Assembly: GCF_001598235.1 (NCBI RefSeq)
Contig: NZ_BCYO01000007.1
Coordinates: forward strand, 62,001 to 126,000
Direction of reading: 5' to 3'
Origin: Polaromonas jejuensis NBRC 106434
GTDB taxonomy: Bacteria > Pseudomonadota > Gammaproteobacteria > Burkholderiales > Burkholderiaceae_C
Length of the DNA stretch: 64,000 nucleotides
The position numbers were made by a program, and so were the translations under genes. The notes under the pieces were generated by a model that ran no database searches, was not told the DNA's origin, and saw only the letters and a program-made list of their open reading frames with translations. Positions 47,440 to 56,318 of the stretch are shown here, piece by piece; the stretch's first letter is position 1, and the number at the start of each line of letters is the position of its first letter.

Positions 47440-48108
47440 ATGTACCAGTGGGACTTTTCCACGCTGTGGAAATACCAGACGCTGCTGGTCAACGGCATAG
47501 GCTACACGCTGCTGTTCACCGTGATCTGCGTGGCCGGCGGTTTGGCCGTGGGCCTGGTGACGGGCCTGGGCCGGCTGTCAAACCAGCGTTTCATCACAGC
47601 GCCCCTGCGGGCCTTTGTGGAAGTCTTTCGCTGCACGCCGGTGCTGGTGCAACTGGTGTGGTTTTACTACGCGCTGCCCGTGCTCGTCGGCTGGGAAATG
47701 TCGGCCCCCATGGCCGCGGCCATCTGCCTGTCGCTCTACGGCGGCGCGTTCTACTCGGAAATCATACGCGGCGGCATCATTTCCACCGACAAGGGCCAGA
47801 CCGAAGCCGGCAAGGCGCTGGGCATGACGCGCTACCAGGTGATGAAGCGCGTGGTGCTGCCGCAAGCCTTCAAGCGCATGGTGCCGCCGCTGATGAACCA
47901 GTCCATCATGCAGCTGAAAAACACCTCGCTGCTGTCGGTGCTGGCGGTACCCGACCTGCTGTACCAGGGCCAGGTGATTGCACATGACACCTACCGGCCT
48001 CTCGAGGTCTATACCTTTATTGCCGTGGCCTACTTCGCCATCCTGCTGCCTGTGACGATCTGGGCAAAACGCATGGAACACGGCAACGCCGAGCCCCACG
48101 AAGCCTAG
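47440..48108 (+). CDS. Polar amino-acid ABC transporter permease
   Basis: A 222-aa HisM/GlnP-type permease with about five spans. The coupling (EAA) loop is [31 protein letters not shown], and [21 protein letters not shown] the family N-terminal signature. It presumably works as a homodimer, because only one permease gene lies between the receptor and ATPase genes. Spacing is 11 bases after the receptor and one base before the ATPase gene. Confidence 0.93.
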   Translation: MYQWDFSTLWKYQTLLVNGIGYTLLFTVICVAGGLAVGLVTGLGRLSNQRFITAPLRAFVEVFRCTPVLVQLVWFYYALPVLVGWEMSAPMAAAICLSLYGGAFYSEIIRGGIISTDKGQTEAGKALGMTRYQVMKRVVLPQAFKRMVPPLMNQSIMQLKNTSLLSVLAVPDLLYQGQVIAHDTYRPLEVYTFIAVAYFAILLPVTIWAKRMEHGNAEPHEA

Positions 48109-48109
48109 T

Positions 48110-48889
48110 ATGTCCAAGCCCCTGATTGAAATCAAAGGACTGAAGAAGTCATTTGGCAGCCACACCGTCCTCAAGGACATTTCGCTGCAGGTGGCACGCG
48201 GCACGGTGGTCGCGCTGATCGGGCCCTCGGGCTCCGGCAAGTCGACGCTGCTGCGCTGCATCAACCTGCTGACCGTTCCCGAAGGCGGCGAGATCACGGT
48301 GGGCGAGCACACCATGGCCTTCAGCGGAAAACACACCAGACTGCCGGGCGACCGCGTGCTCTCGGGCTTTCGCGCCAAGACCGGCATGGTGTTCCAGCAT
48401 TTCAACCTGTTCCCGCACATGACGGCTTTGCAAAACGTCATGGAAGGTCCCGTCACCGTGCTGCGCAAATCCAAAGCCGAGGCCGAGGCCACGGCGCGGG
48501 CGCTGCTCACCAAGGTGGGACTCATTGAGCGCGCGGACATGTACCCCGACAAGCTGTCGGGCGGGCAAAAGCAGCGCGTCGCCATAGCGCGCGCGCTGGC
48601 CATGCAGCCCAGCGTGATGCTGTTTGACGAGGCCACCTCGGCGCTGGACCCGGAGCTGGTGGCCGAAGTGCTGGGCGTGATCAAGTCGCTCGCCAGGGAA
48701 GGCATGACCATGATTCTGGTGACCCACGAAATCGCGTTTGCGCGCGAAGTCGCGGACCAGATCATCTTCATGCGCGATGGCGTGGTGGCCGAATCCGGCC
48801 CCCCTGAAGAGGTCATCGACAACCCCAGGAACGATGCGACGCGCGCATTTCTGGGCCGCTTTGCCGGTGCCGCAGCCGACCAGGCTTGA
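48110..48889 (+). CDS. Polar amino-acid ABC transporter ATPase
   Basis: A 259-aa GlnQ/HisP-type ATPase. Walker A is GPSGSGKST, the Q loop [14 protein letters not shown], the signature [16 protein letters not shown], Walker [15 protein letters not shown] and the switch histidine VTHE. It powers the permease encoded one base upstream. An insertion relative to the shortest members ([21 protein letters not shown], residues about 68-88) is common in the beta-proteobacterial group. Confidence 0.95.
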   Translation: MSKPLIEIKGLKKSFGSHTVLKDISLQVARGTVVALIGPSGSGKSTLLRCINLLTVPEGGEITVGEHTMAFSGKHTRLPGDRVLSGFRAKTGMVFQHFNLFPHMTALQNVMEGPVTVLRKSKAEAEATARALLTKVGLIERADMYPDKLSGGQKQRVAIARALAMQPSVMLFDEATSALDPELVAEVLGVIKSLAREGMTMILVTHEIAFAREVADQIIFMRDGVVAESGPPEEVIDNPRNDATRAFLGRFAGAAADQA

Positions 48890-48934
48890 GAAGCGCAAGG
48901 CCGGCGCTCCAGCACCCCCTGTCAATAAATCAGC

Positions 48935-49615
48935 ATGAGCCCGACAAGCCGCCCCTTTCTTGGCATCCTGATGCTGGACACACGGTTTCCAAGGCCGCCG
49001 GGAGACATCGGGAATGTGCAGACCTTTGCGCCACTGGGCATCCCCGTTCGCCTGAGCAAGGTTGAAGGCGCCTCACCGTCCAGAATCGTCGAGCAGGCCG
49101 ACCCGGCCATGTTGCAGCCCTTTGTCGATGCGGCGATCGCGCTGGTCGAGCAGGGCGCGGCCATGATCTCGACCAGCTGCGGATTCCTGGCCGCTTACCA
49201 GCAGCAGCTCGAGGCGGCCGTGCCGGTACCCGTCATCACGTCCAGCCTCCTGCAGTGCCGCGCCCTCGCCGCGCCGGGCATCGTGACCATCAACGCGGCG
49301 TCACTGCATCCGGCCATTTTGCGGGCGGCTGCCGTGCCCGAGGGAACGCCGGTGCAAGGCGTGCGCCCGGGCTGTGAATTTCACCACCGCATTCTGTCAA
49401 ACGACACCCAGATGGACATCGCGCAGGCCGAGCGTGATGTGGTCGAAGCGGCGCTGCAGCTGGTGGCGCGGCACCCTGAGGTGAAAACCGTGGTGCTCGA
49501 ATGCACCAACATGCCGGTGTACCGCGACGCCGTGGCCAAGTCCACGGCTCGTCCCGTGCACGACATCGTGACCTTGCTCAACCAGGCGTGGTTGAGCCAT
49601 GTCGGCGGCCCTTAA
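48935..49615 (+). CDS. Aspartate/glutamate racemase-family protein
   Basis: A 226-aa protein of the Asp/Glu/hydantoin racemase superfamily. Two cysteines in the two halves, MISTSCGFLAAY and VVLECTNMPVYRDA, are placed as the catalytic acid-base pair, so racemisation of an acidic amino acid is likely. LGILMLDTRFPRPPGDIGNV is characteristic of a subgroup often next to amino-acid transporters. It lies 45 bases after the ATPase gene and is convergent with the D-amino-acid dehydrogenase gene. Confidence 0.85.
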   Translation: MSPTSRPFLGILMLDTRFPRPPGDIGNVQTFAPLGIPVRLSKVEGASPSRIVEQADPAMLQPFVDAAIALVEQGAAMISTSCGFLAAYQQQLEAAVPVPVITSSLLQCRALAAPGIVTINAASLHPAILRAAAVPEGTPVQGVRPGCEFHHRILSNDTQMDIAQAERDVVEAALQLVARHPEVKTVVLECTNMPVYRDAVAKSTARPVHDIVTLLNQAWLSHVGGP

Positions 49616-49624
49616 GCGGGAATT

Positions 49625-50881
49625 TCAAGCCGACAAAAAACGGCCCGCACGGAACGGTTCCGGATCGATCGGCAGGACGTCGCCATACATCTGTGCCCCC
49701 AACAGGGCAGCCGTTCCAGGACCCGTGCTAAAGCCCACATGCTGGTGGCCAAAGGCCAGCCACAGGCCCGGGCGGCCCGGCATTTCGCCAATGATGGGAC
49801 GGCTGTCAGGCAGCGTCGGGCGGCGGCCCAGCCACACATCGCGCTCCATGCGCTCCCCCATGGAAATGGCCTGGCGCGCGGCTTTTTCGGCCAGCTCCAG
49901 CTGCGCATGGCGCGGGGGCGCGTCACAGTCGTCCAGCTCCACCCCGGTGCTCAGGCGCAGGCCGCGCTCCATGGGCGACAGGACATAAGCGCCGCCCGTG
50001 TCATACACCGGGCGCTTCAGCGTCACGCCTTCCGCGCTGCCGTAGTGCATGTGATAGCCGCGCTCAAAGGCCATGGGCACGGAAATCCCCAAGGGCGCAA
50101 GAAACGCTTTGCTCCAGGGCCCCATCGCCACCACCACACGTTCAGCCTCGAGATGTCCGCCGGCATCGTCAAGCACCTTCCAGTGCTTGTCCTTGTGGGC
50201 TTGCAGGCCGGCCACAGCGGCCTGGCGAATCAGGCCGCCACGCGCGACGAACAGCCGCGCATAGGCCTGGACCACTTGAGAGGGATCGTCCACCGAAGAC
50301 GCGTCCTTGATCCACAAGGCGCGGTCAAAAATCGGCCGCAATGCAGGCTCCAGGTCAGACAGCGCTTTGCGGTCCAGCGCTTCCGTAGCCACGCCAAAGT
50401 GATCCATGGTGTCGCGCGCCAGCTGGCTGCCCGCATAGGCCGCGGCACTGCGATAAAGAAACAGCCAGCCGTTTTCGCGCAGCCGGTGCAGAATTTGCGC
50501 CTCGCCCATCAGGCGCTTGTGCTCCACCAGCGACAAGCGGATAAGGGCATCCAGGGCGGTGGCCGTTTCCTGGAACGTGGACTGCCGTGCCCGCGCCAGA
50601 AAGCCCAATGCCCAGCGCGGGTTGCGCGCCAGAAACCAGGGGTTGTAGCGAAACTGGGCGGTCTGGTTGCCGAGCAGCTTGGGCAAGCCGCGCCACAGGC
50701 CGGGGTTGTTGAAAGGCATCAGCGAGCTGCGCGCCATGACCCCCGCATTGCCGTAAGAGGTTTCCTGGCCGGGCTCACGGCGATCAATAAGCGTGACCTT
50801 CGCGCCGCGGCGCTGCAATTCCAATGCACAGGCAACGCCGACCATGCCGGCGCCCATCACCACAACGGTGTTGTTCTTCAT
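49625..50881 (-). CDS. FAD-dependent D-amino-acid dehydrogenase (DadA type)
   Basis: A 418-aa DAO-family flavoprotein. The FAD fingerprint is VVVMGAGMVGVACALELQRRGAKVTLIDRR and the signature ETSYGNAGVMARSSLMPF is DadA-like; FGHQHVGFSTGPGTAALLG closes the FAD site. It oxidises D-amino acids to keto acids and ammonia, feeding the respiratory chain. The ATG at 50881 begins the GxGxxG motif; the ribosome site is weak. Ten bases separate its stop from the convergent racemase gene. With the ABC transporter it suggests uptake and use of D/L-acidic amino acids. Confidence 0.9.
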   Translation of the reverse strand: MKNNTVVVMGAGMVGVACALELQRRGAKVTLIDRREPGQETSYGNAGVMARSSLMPFNNPGLWRGLPKLLGNQTAQFRYNPWFLARNPRWALGFLARARQSTFQETATALDALIRLSLVEHKRLMGEAQILHRLRENGWLFLYRSAAAYAGSQLARDTMDHFGVATEALDRKALSDLEPALRPIFDRALWIKDASSVDDPSQVVQAYARLFVARGGLIRQAAVAGLQAHKDKHWKVLDDAGGHLEAERVVVAMGPWSKAFLAPLGISVPMAFERGYHMHYGSAEGVTLKRPVYDTGGAYVLSPMERGLRLSTGVELDDCDAPPRHAQLELAEKAARQAISMGERMERDVWLGRRPTLPDSRPIIGEMPGRPGLWLAFGHQHVGFSTGPGTAALLGAQMYGDVLPIDPEPFRAGRFLSA

Positions 50882-51226
50882 TTCGTCAACTTCAAGAGGG
50901 GTTCCCAGCCAATTCCTGCCGCCAGCCTGTCCCCTTCCCGCCGAGGTGACGCAGACGGCCTGCGTCAGCCCCAGCCACCATGGAGAGCTTGGCCGGTGCA
51001 CAAGGTGCAGCCCTTGCGCGCAAGGGTGATGGCGTTATTTTTTCACGAATCGCAGCGCTTTCCGGCACCGCCCAGCCTTTTTCAACACCGCTGCAGCGCT
51101 TAACGACCGGATCGCCAGTTAGCGCAGGCGCGAAGGAGCGGCGTTCCGCGCTATTGCAGCATGCCGGCGATCACATTGATGCAGAGCGCCAGAATCAGCA
51201 TGTTGAAAAATGAATTGCTTCTATTT
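50882..51226. other. 345-base gap between dadA-like and Mut7-C genes
   Basis: The leader and promoter of the D-amino-acid dehydrogenase gene must lie in its left part (50882-51000). No -10/-35 pair stands out. The right end contains a copy of the dispersed palindrome (51217-51233), which overlaps the 3' end of the Mut7-C gene. Short plus-strand frames have no recognisable features. Confidence 0.4.
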
Positions 51227-51240
51227 TCATAGCAACAAGC
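51208..51240 (-). terminator. Palindrome-derived hairpin at the end of the Mut7-C gene
   Basis: In the minus direction TTGTTGCTAT-GAAA-ATAGAAGCAA forms a stem with one mismatch, followed by TTCATTTTTC. It includes the stop codon TGA of the preceding gene. The same element with a true T-run ends the tRNA operon at 52841-52880. Confidence 0.5.
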
Positions 51241-51964
51241 CATCCAGCATCGAACGCATGCGCCGCCAGTGCGACCCCTCCCAGAACACGCGATGGCACA
51301 TGTCGCAGACACTGAAGCGCTGGTAGTGCTCGCGCACGCGCGGGGGAAGCATGGCCGCCACCCGCGTCTTCTCGATCGCATGCAGGGGCGCATTGCAATA
51401 CAGGCACAGCGTGAACGGCCGTGCACCGCGCGCCAGGTCAAGCCGATCGAAGATTTCGCGCAGTTGCTGCTCCGTTCGCAGTGCGTGCACGTAGCAGCCA
51501 TGGGTGATGGCGCGGCGCTTGAGCAGGTCGCGGTCCCGCGTCAGGACAATGCGGCCCTCAACAGCGGCGATGCGTTCGATCTCGTCGTCGCGAAAGTGGT
51601 TGTCGTACAAAGTGTCGAAGCCGGTCATGCGCAGCAGGTGAGCCAGCCCGCCCAGATGCGCATCGGCGACAAAGCGCGTCACGCGCAGGGCCTGGCCGCG
51701 CACGCGCAGCAACGGCGTGACATCCAGCGCTTCGAACTTCGGATAGACGGCCACGCGATCGCCCTCGCGCAGCAGGCGTTCGAAGCCGACCGACTCGCCG
51801 TTGACCAGCACCAGTTCGACCTCGGTGTGCGGCACACCCAGCGCTTCGATCATGTGCTTGGTGGTCGCCGCCCGCGCGCAGGGACAGGCGAAATCGCGCC
51901 CGCGCCGCTCCGGGGCGAGAAATTCATTGAGCTCCTCGTAGAAGCGAAAGCTCGCCATGACCAT
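51227..51964 (-). CDS. Mut7-C RNase-domain protein with N-terminal ubiquitin-like (ThiS-like) domain
   Basis: A 245-aa protein of two parts. The first ~85 residues are the Mut7-C ubiquitin/ThiS-like domain (LVLVNGESVGFERLLREGDRVAVYP). The rest is the Mut7-C RNase (PIN-like) domain with RFVADAHLGGLAHLLRMTGFDT, IVLTRDRDLLKRR (acidic residues) and a Zn ribbon with two Cys pairs (LCLYCNAPL, VCDMCHRVFWEGSHWRRM). RNA cleavage is predicted, not proven. GAGG precedes the ATG at 51964; another ATG follows two codons later. The stop codon is formed within a dispersed palindrome. Confidence 0.88.
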   Translation of the reverse strand: MVMASFRFYEELNEFLAPERRGRDFACPCARAATTKHMIEALGVPHTEVELVLVNGESVGFERLLREGDRVAVYPKFEALDVTPLLRVRGQALRVTRFVADAHLGGLAHLLRMTGFDTLYDNHFRDDEIERIAAVEGRIVLTRDRDLLKRRAITHGCYVHALRTEQQLREIFDRLDLARGARPFTLCLYCNAPLHAIEKTRVAAMLPPRVREHYQRFSVCDMCHRVFWEGSHWRRMRSMLDGLLL

Positions 51965-52036
51965 CACAGAACCTCAAGGGCCGCAAGCTGCACACGGCCA
52001 GCGGCGAGTGCGGGCGCCGACAGGCCGGCGCTCGAC

Positions 52037-52516
52037 TCAGTGCGTAGGGGCCTTGCAAAAGCGCCCGTGCGGCTGCGAACTCATCAGCGCATGGAACTGT
52101 TCCTGCGACATCCGCAGCAGGCGCTCATGATCACCGCCTTCCATGTACACGACCTCGTTGGCTTCGAGCTCATCGTCGACGATCGTCTCGACGCCCCAGG
52201 CCATGCCGACCGGGGGCACCGCACCGAGATCGCAGTCCGCGAACAGCTTCGCGATGCGGCCTTCATCGGCGAGCCTGAGTTCCTTGCGGCCCAGCAGGCG
52301 GGCGAGTTCACCCACCATGACGGTCTTGTCGGCCGGGATGACGGCCATCACGCAGCCCGCGTCGTCTTCGAGGATCACCGACTTGGCGAGCTGGTTTTGC
52401 GGAACATGGGCGCTGCGGGCGGTCTCTGCGCTGGTGTGGCTATGCTTGTGCGCGCAAATCTCGTAGCGGGCGCCGCGCTGGTCCAGGTAGCTGGATAGAT
52501 GTGAGGGAATCGGCAT
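52037..52516 (-). CDS. YbaK/ProX-type aminoacyl-tRNA deacylase-like protein
   Basis: A 159-aa single-domain YbaK protein. HKHSHTSAETARSAHVPQNQLAKSVILED, VIPADKTVMVGELARLLGRKELRLADE and AVPPVGMAWGVETIVDD are the family elements, with the conserved lysine in LAKSV. Such proteins hydrolyse mischarged tRNA in trans, though subgroups differ and this one carries an extra C-terminal segment. GGAGG lies four bases before the ATG at 52516, which decides the start. It lies upstream of the Mut7-C gene, same strand. Confidence 0.85.
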   Translation of the reverse strand: MPIPSHLSSYLDQRGARYEICAHKHSHTSAETARSAHVPQNQLAKSVILEDDAGCVMAVIPADKTVMVGELARLLGRKELRLADEGRIAKLFADCDLGAVPPVGMAWGVETIVDDELEANEVVYMEGGDHERLLRMSQEQFHALMSSQPHGRFCKAPTH

Positions 52517-52840
52517 GACTGCCTCCTTGGTCAAAACGACGGACCGTGGTCCGGACAGCGGCGCGGCATCGGACATGCCGGCCACTCTGTCAGTTTAGTC
52601 CTGACCGTGCAGGCTCGCCAGTCATGCCGCCGCAGGGAAAACCTGGCTGAACCGATGGCCACAACAGCGAAAAGCAGCCGGGAGTATTCTGTTTCCGCCG
52701 CGCCCCCCTCAGGACTGCCGCCCAAAGGCATGAACGAGCGTGAACGGGAAACCTGCCCAGGGAAGCGGCAATGTGAGGGACACGACGCGGCACGCGAATG
52801 GTGCGCAAGCCGCTTGCCGACGGATAGGTCAAGACCTGGA
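52517..52840. other. Gap between the YbaK gene and the tRNA operon terminator
   Basis: About 320 bases with no supported gene. A small perfect inverted repeat CGGACC-GT-GGTCCG occurs at 52539-52552, close to the YbaK gene start, and may be an operator. A plus-strand frame covering 52607-52972 runs through the tRNA and is not a gene. Confidence 0.4.
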
Positions 52841-52880
52841 AAACAAAAAAGGCTTGCTGCTATTTTCATAGCAACAAGCC
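52841..52880 (-). terminator. Rho-independent terminator of the tRNA operon
   Basis: In the minus direction GGCTTGTTGCTAT-GAAA-ATAGCAGCAAGCC makes a near-perfect stem with a GAAA loop, then TTTTTTGTTT. It lies 10 bases after the CCA of the last tRNA. The stem is a copy of the dispersed GCTAT/ATAGC element, so here the repeat works as a terminator. Confidence 0.9.
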
Positions 52881-52889
52881 CTTATGTAC

Positions 52890-52966
52890 TGGCGGAGTGG
52901 ACGGGACTCGAACCCGCGACCCCCGGCGTGACAGGCCGGTATTCTAACCAACTGAACTACCACTCC
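52890..52966 (-). tRNA. tRNA-Asp (GUC), downstream copy
   Basis: A 77-base cloverleaf with acceptor GGAGTGG/CCACTCC, discriminator G and encoded CCA; the anticodon loop reads CTGTCAC (anticodon GTC). The TPsiC loop GGTTCGAGTCC is intact. It is identical over the mature sequence, by eye, to the copy at 53248-53324. Confidence 0.97.
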
Positions 52967-53044
52967 TGGTAGATAGCGCTTGCTCTTTCAAGCCAAGTGC
53001 TAATGACTCGTGCCTTGCGCATCACGCCGAAGCGTGATGAATAC

Positions 53045-53120
53045 TGGCGACCCCACGGGGATTCGAACCCCGGTACCTACCGTGAAAGGGTAGTGTCCTA
53101 GGCCTCTAGACGATGGGGTC
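53045..53120 (-). tRNA. tRNA-Glu (UUC), downstream copy
   Basis: A 76-base cloverleaf with acceptor GACCCCA/TGGGGTC, discriminator G and encoded CCA, anticodon TTC within CCTTTCACG. It is the same as the copy at 53425-53500. It is charged by GltX, encoded just upstream at 53712. Confidence 0.97.
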
Positions 53121-53247
53121 CTGACCTGGGAGCTTCCGGTGCAGACTTTTTAAAGGCCTGCAGCAAAACCTCAAACCCTCGCCACCAATCTGCGGCGCAT
53201 GGAAGAGGAAAGCCCTTGTAACTCGATGAATTACAAGGGCTTCAATC

Positions 53248-53324
53248 TGGCGGAGTGGACGGGACTCGAACCCGCGACCCCCGGCGTGACAGGCCGGTAT
53301 TCTAACCAACTGAACTACCACTCC
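53248..53324 (-). tRNA. tRNA-Asp (GUC), upstream copy
   Basis: Same 77-base sequence as 52890-52966 with CCA encoded. It follows the second tRNA-Glu in transcription order with a spacer of about 100 bases. Confidence 0.97.
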
Positions 53325-53424
53325 TGGTAGCAGTAACGTTCGCTCTTTCGAGCCAAGTCGCCTGCCCTTGCGGGCCTGCTGTTACCGACTTGTGCCTGGC
53401 TCATCACATCGCTGTGAAGAATAC

Positions 53425-53500
53425 TGGCGACCCCACGGGGATTCGAACCCCGGTACCTACCGTGAAAGGGTAGTGTCCTAGGCCTCTAGACGATGGGGTC
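53425..53500 (-). tRNA. tRNA-Glu (UUC), upstream copy
   Basis: Same 76-base sequence as 53045-53120 with CCA encoded. It is the second gene of the operon, after tRNA-Ala. Confidence 0.97.
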
Positions 53501-53565
53501 TAAACCTGGGAACTTCCGGCGCAGACTTTTAAAGATCTGCAACAAAACTTCAAAAAAATTTCGAC

Positions 53566-53641
<76 letters not shown>

Positions 53642-53677
53642 CTGTCGCTAATTGCTTAGCAACCTGTCGAGCCTCAA

Positions 53678-53707
53678 ATTATAGCGGGAAAAATCCGCCC
53701 TTTTCAA
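53678..53707 (-). promoter_or_regulatory. Sigma-70 promoter of the tRNA operon
   Basis: TTGAAA (53702-53707) and TATAAT (53678-53683) with 18 bases between, 36 bases before the first tRNA base. The -10 is a perfect consensus. It lies directly after the gltX stop codon. Confidence 0.8.
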
Positions 53708-53711
53708 ATTT

Positions 53712-55106
53712 TCAGATTAAATTCAATTTGGCGATCACCTTTTCTCGCGCCATGAGCTCCAGAATCGCATCCAGCGAAGGCGTCTGCGGCGTGCCCATGA
53801 TCAGAACACGTACCGGCATGGCCAGTTGCGGCATCTTCAGGCCGGCCTCTGCCAGCACCTGCTTGATGGCGGCGGCAATCGCCGGCCTGGTCCATTCACA
53901 GCCGGCCAGCGCCTGCGCGAGTTTGGCCAGCGCCGGTCGCACGGCGTCGGTCACATGCGTGCTGAGGTCCTGCGCGCTGGGCTGGCCGCCCGTCACCAAC
54001 AATTGCAACCAGCCCGCCAGCTCGACCAGGGTGCTGCAACGGTCCTTGAACAGGCTGCAGCCGCGTGCCAGCCAGTCGGCATCGAGACCCGTGACGCCCA
54101 GCCCTGCCAGGAAGGGCTGAACCAGCTCGGCCAGCTTGTCGTCGGCCATGGCCTTCAGGTGCTGGGCATTGACCCAGCGCAGCTTGGCTTCGTCGAATTG
54201 CGCGGCGCTCTTGCCGAGATGATCGAGGTTGAACCACTGCAGGAATTGCTCGCGGCTGAAAATCTCGTCGTCGCCATGGCTCCAGCCCAGGCGGGCCAGG
54301 TAATTCACCATGGCGTCGGGCAGGTAACCCTCGGCAGCGTATTGCGTCACCGGTTTGGCACCGTTGCGCTTGCTCATCTTCTCGCCCTGCTCGTTCAGCA
54401 CGGTGGGCAAATGCGCATACACCGGCACGTCCTTGCCGAGCGCGCGGAAGATATTGATCTGGCGCGGCGTGTTGTTCACATGGTCATCGCCGCGTATCAC
54501 ATGCGTGATGGCCATGTCCATGTCGTCCACCACCACGCAGAAGTTGTAGGTCGGCGTGCCATCGGGCCGCGCAATCACGAGGTCGTCGAGTTCGTCGTTG
54601 CTGATCTCGATGCGGCCCTTGACCTTGTCGTCCCAGACCACAGCACCGCCCTGCGGATTCTTGAAGCGCAGCACCGGCTGCACGCCGGCAGGAACGGGGG
54701 GCAGCGTCTTGCCGGGCGCTGGCCGCCAGGTGCCGTCGTAGCGCGGCTTTTCTTTCGCGGCCATCTGTTTTTCACGCAGCGCGTCAAGCTCCGCCACGCT
54801 CATGTAGCAGGGGTAGACATGGCCGGCGGCCTGCAAGTCGGCCAGCACCGCCTTGTAGCGGTCCATGCGCTGCATCTGGTAGAACGGGCCCTCGTCGTAA
54901 TCCAGCCCCAGCCAGCGCATGCCTTCAATGATCACATCGACGGCGGCCTGGCTGGAACGCTCCAGGTCGGTGTCTTCAATCCGCAAGATGAAGTCACCGC
55001 CGGTGGCACGCGCAAACGCCCACGGGTACAGGGCCGAGCGGATGTTGCCGAGGTGGATAAAGCCGGTCGGCGAAGGCGCAAAGCGGGTGCGTGTTTTTTG
55101 TGTCAT
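53712..55106 (-). CDS. gltX: Glutamyl-tRNA synthetase
   Basis: A 464-aa class I synthetase that charges tRNA-Glu. The ATP site is [20 protein letters not shown] (HIGH variant HLGN), followed by [13 protein letters not shown], and the KMSKR loop is [13 protein letters not shown]. The C-terminal anticodon-binding domain is full length. The ATG overlaps the metZ stop by four bases. It stands right before the operon with two tRNA-Glu genes. Confidence 0.97.
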   Translation of the reverse strand: MTQKTRTRFAPSPTGFIHLGNIRSALYPWAFARATGGDFILRIEDTDLERSSQAAVDVIIEGMRWLGLDYDEGPFYQMQRMDRYKAVLADLQAAGHVYPCYMSVAELDALREKQMAAKEKPRYDGTWRPAPGKTLPPVPAGVQPVLRFKNPQGGAVVWDDKVKGRIEISNDELDDLVIARPDGTPTYNFCVVVDDMDMAITHVIRGDDHVNNTPRQINIFRALGKDVPVYAHLPTVLNEQGEKMSKRNGAKPVTQYAAEGYLPDAMVNYLARLGWSHGDDEIFSREQFLQWFNLDHLGKSAAQFDEAKLRWVNAQHLKAMADDKLAELVQPFLAGLGVTGLDADWLARGCSLFKDRCSTLVELAGWLQLLVTGGQPSAQDLSTHVTDAVRPALAKLAQALAGCEWTRPAIAAAIKQVLAEAGLKMPQLAMPVRVLIMGTPQTPSLDAILELMAREKVIAKLNLI

Positions 55107-56317
55107 GCCAGGGTGTCCAGACCGCGTGCGAGGTCGGCCTTCAAATCGTCAATGTGTTCGAGCCCGACCGCAAAGCGGATCAGGCCCTGGCCGATGCCGG
55201 CCGCCTGGCGCTGTGCTTCGGTGAGCCGGCCATGGGAGGTCGTGCCCGGATGGGTGATGATGGACTTGGTGTCGCCCAGATTGGTGGCGATGCTGACCAC
55301 CTGCGTGCTGTCGATCACATGAAAGGCGTTGGCGCGCGCCGTCTCGGGGTCGCCGCCGCGCACATCGAAAGACAGCACGGCGCCACCCAGGCCCGATTGC
55401 TGGCGCATGGCCAGCGCGTGCTGGGGGTGCGATGCCAAACCGGGGTAGTACACGCGGGCAACCGCGGGGTGCGCTTCCAGCCACTGCGCAATGGCCAAGG
55501 CCGCGGCACTTTGCGCCTGCATGCGGATGCGCAGCGTTTCCATGCCCTTGAGCACGACCCAGGCATTGAAGGGTGCGAGCACCATGCCGGCGGTGCGCAC
55601 GATAGGCCCGAACACATCCACGATCAGTTTCGACGGCCCACAAATCGCACCGGCCATGACGCGGCCCTGCCCATCAAGGTACTTGGTGCCCGAGTGAATC
55701 ACCAGATCGGCGCCCAATTCGGTCGGCCGCTGCAGGGCCGGCGAGCAGAAACAGTTATCGACGGCCAGCAGCGCGCCGCCCGCATGCGCGAGGTCGGCCA
55801 GCGCCTGGATGTCGCACACCTCGGTCAGTGGATTGGTCGGGGTCTCGGCAAACAGCAGCCTGGTGCTGGGACGCATGGCCGCGCGCCATTGCGCGAGGTC
55901 GGTCTGCGAAACAAAGCTGGTCTCGACGCCGAACTTGGCGAACTCTTTGCCGAACAGGTTCAGCGTCGAGCCGAACACCGACTGCGAACACACGACATGG
56001 TCGCCCGCCTTGAGCAGCCCCATGCCCATCATCAGGATGGCACCCATGCCGCTGGAGGCGGCAATGGCGGCCTCCGTGCCTTCCAGCGCGGCCAGCCGCT
56101 GCTCGAAGCTGGTCACCGTCGGATTCGAGGTGCGGGCGTAGGTATACCCTGGCTCGGTACCGGCAAAGCGGCGCGCCGAGGTTTCGGCATCGGGCTGCAC
56201 GAAGCCGCTGGACAGATACAGCGCCTCGGAGTTCTCGCCATACTGGCTGCGTTCGATGCCGACGCGCACGGCCAAGGTGTCGCGGTGCAGGTTCTCGGGC
56301 AATGCTTTCTGGGTCAT
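55103..56317 (-). CDS. metZ: O-succinylhomoserine sulfhydrylase
   Basis: A 404-aa PLP enzyme of the Cys/Met metabolism family making homocysteine from O-succinylhomoserine and sulfide. The PLP lysine is in [19 protein letters not shown]; the N terminus [35 protein letters not shown] is MetZ-type, distinct from MetB/MetC. The ATG at 56317 is preferred since homology begins there; the purF stop lies one base upstream. It overlaps gltX. Confidence 0.94.
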   Translation of the reverse strand: MTQKALPENLHRDTLAVRVGIERSQYGENSEALYLSSGFVQPDAETSARRFAGTEPGYTYARTSNPTVTSFEQRLAALEGTEAAIAASSGMGAILMMGMGLLKAGDHVVCSQSVFGSTLNLFGKEFAKFGVETSFVSQTDLAQWRAAMRPSTRLLFAETPTNPLTEVCDIQALADLAHAGGALLAVDNCFCSPALQRPTELGADLVIHSGTKYLDGQGRVMAGAICGPSKLIVDVFGPIVRTAGMVLAPFNAWVVLKGMETLRIRMQAQSAAALAIAQWLEAHPAVARVYYPGLASHPQHALAMRQQSGLGGAVLSFDVRGGDPETARANAFHVIDSTQVVSIATNLGDTKSIITHPGTTSHGRLTEAQRQAAGIGQGLIRFAVGLEHIDDLKADLARGLDTLA

Positions 56318-56318
56318 T

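Larger units (their letters stand above)
52890..53560. repeat. Tandem duplication of a Glu-Asp tRNA unit with flanks
   Basis: The two Glu-Asp pairs are offset by 380 (Glu) and 358 (Asp) bases. The spacers are also alike: both contain GCTCTTTC-AGCCAAGT downstream and CCTGGGA-CTTCCGG-GCAGACTTTT-AAA upstream of Glu, with small insertions. The tRNAs are kept identical while spacers have drifted, as expected for an older duplication. Confidence 0.88.

Noticed and set aside
52890..53500. Direct repeats that could suggest a CRISPR array
   Set aside because: The repeats are two tRNA-Asp and two tRNA-Glu genes with cloverleaf structure, not short repeats with unique spacers.
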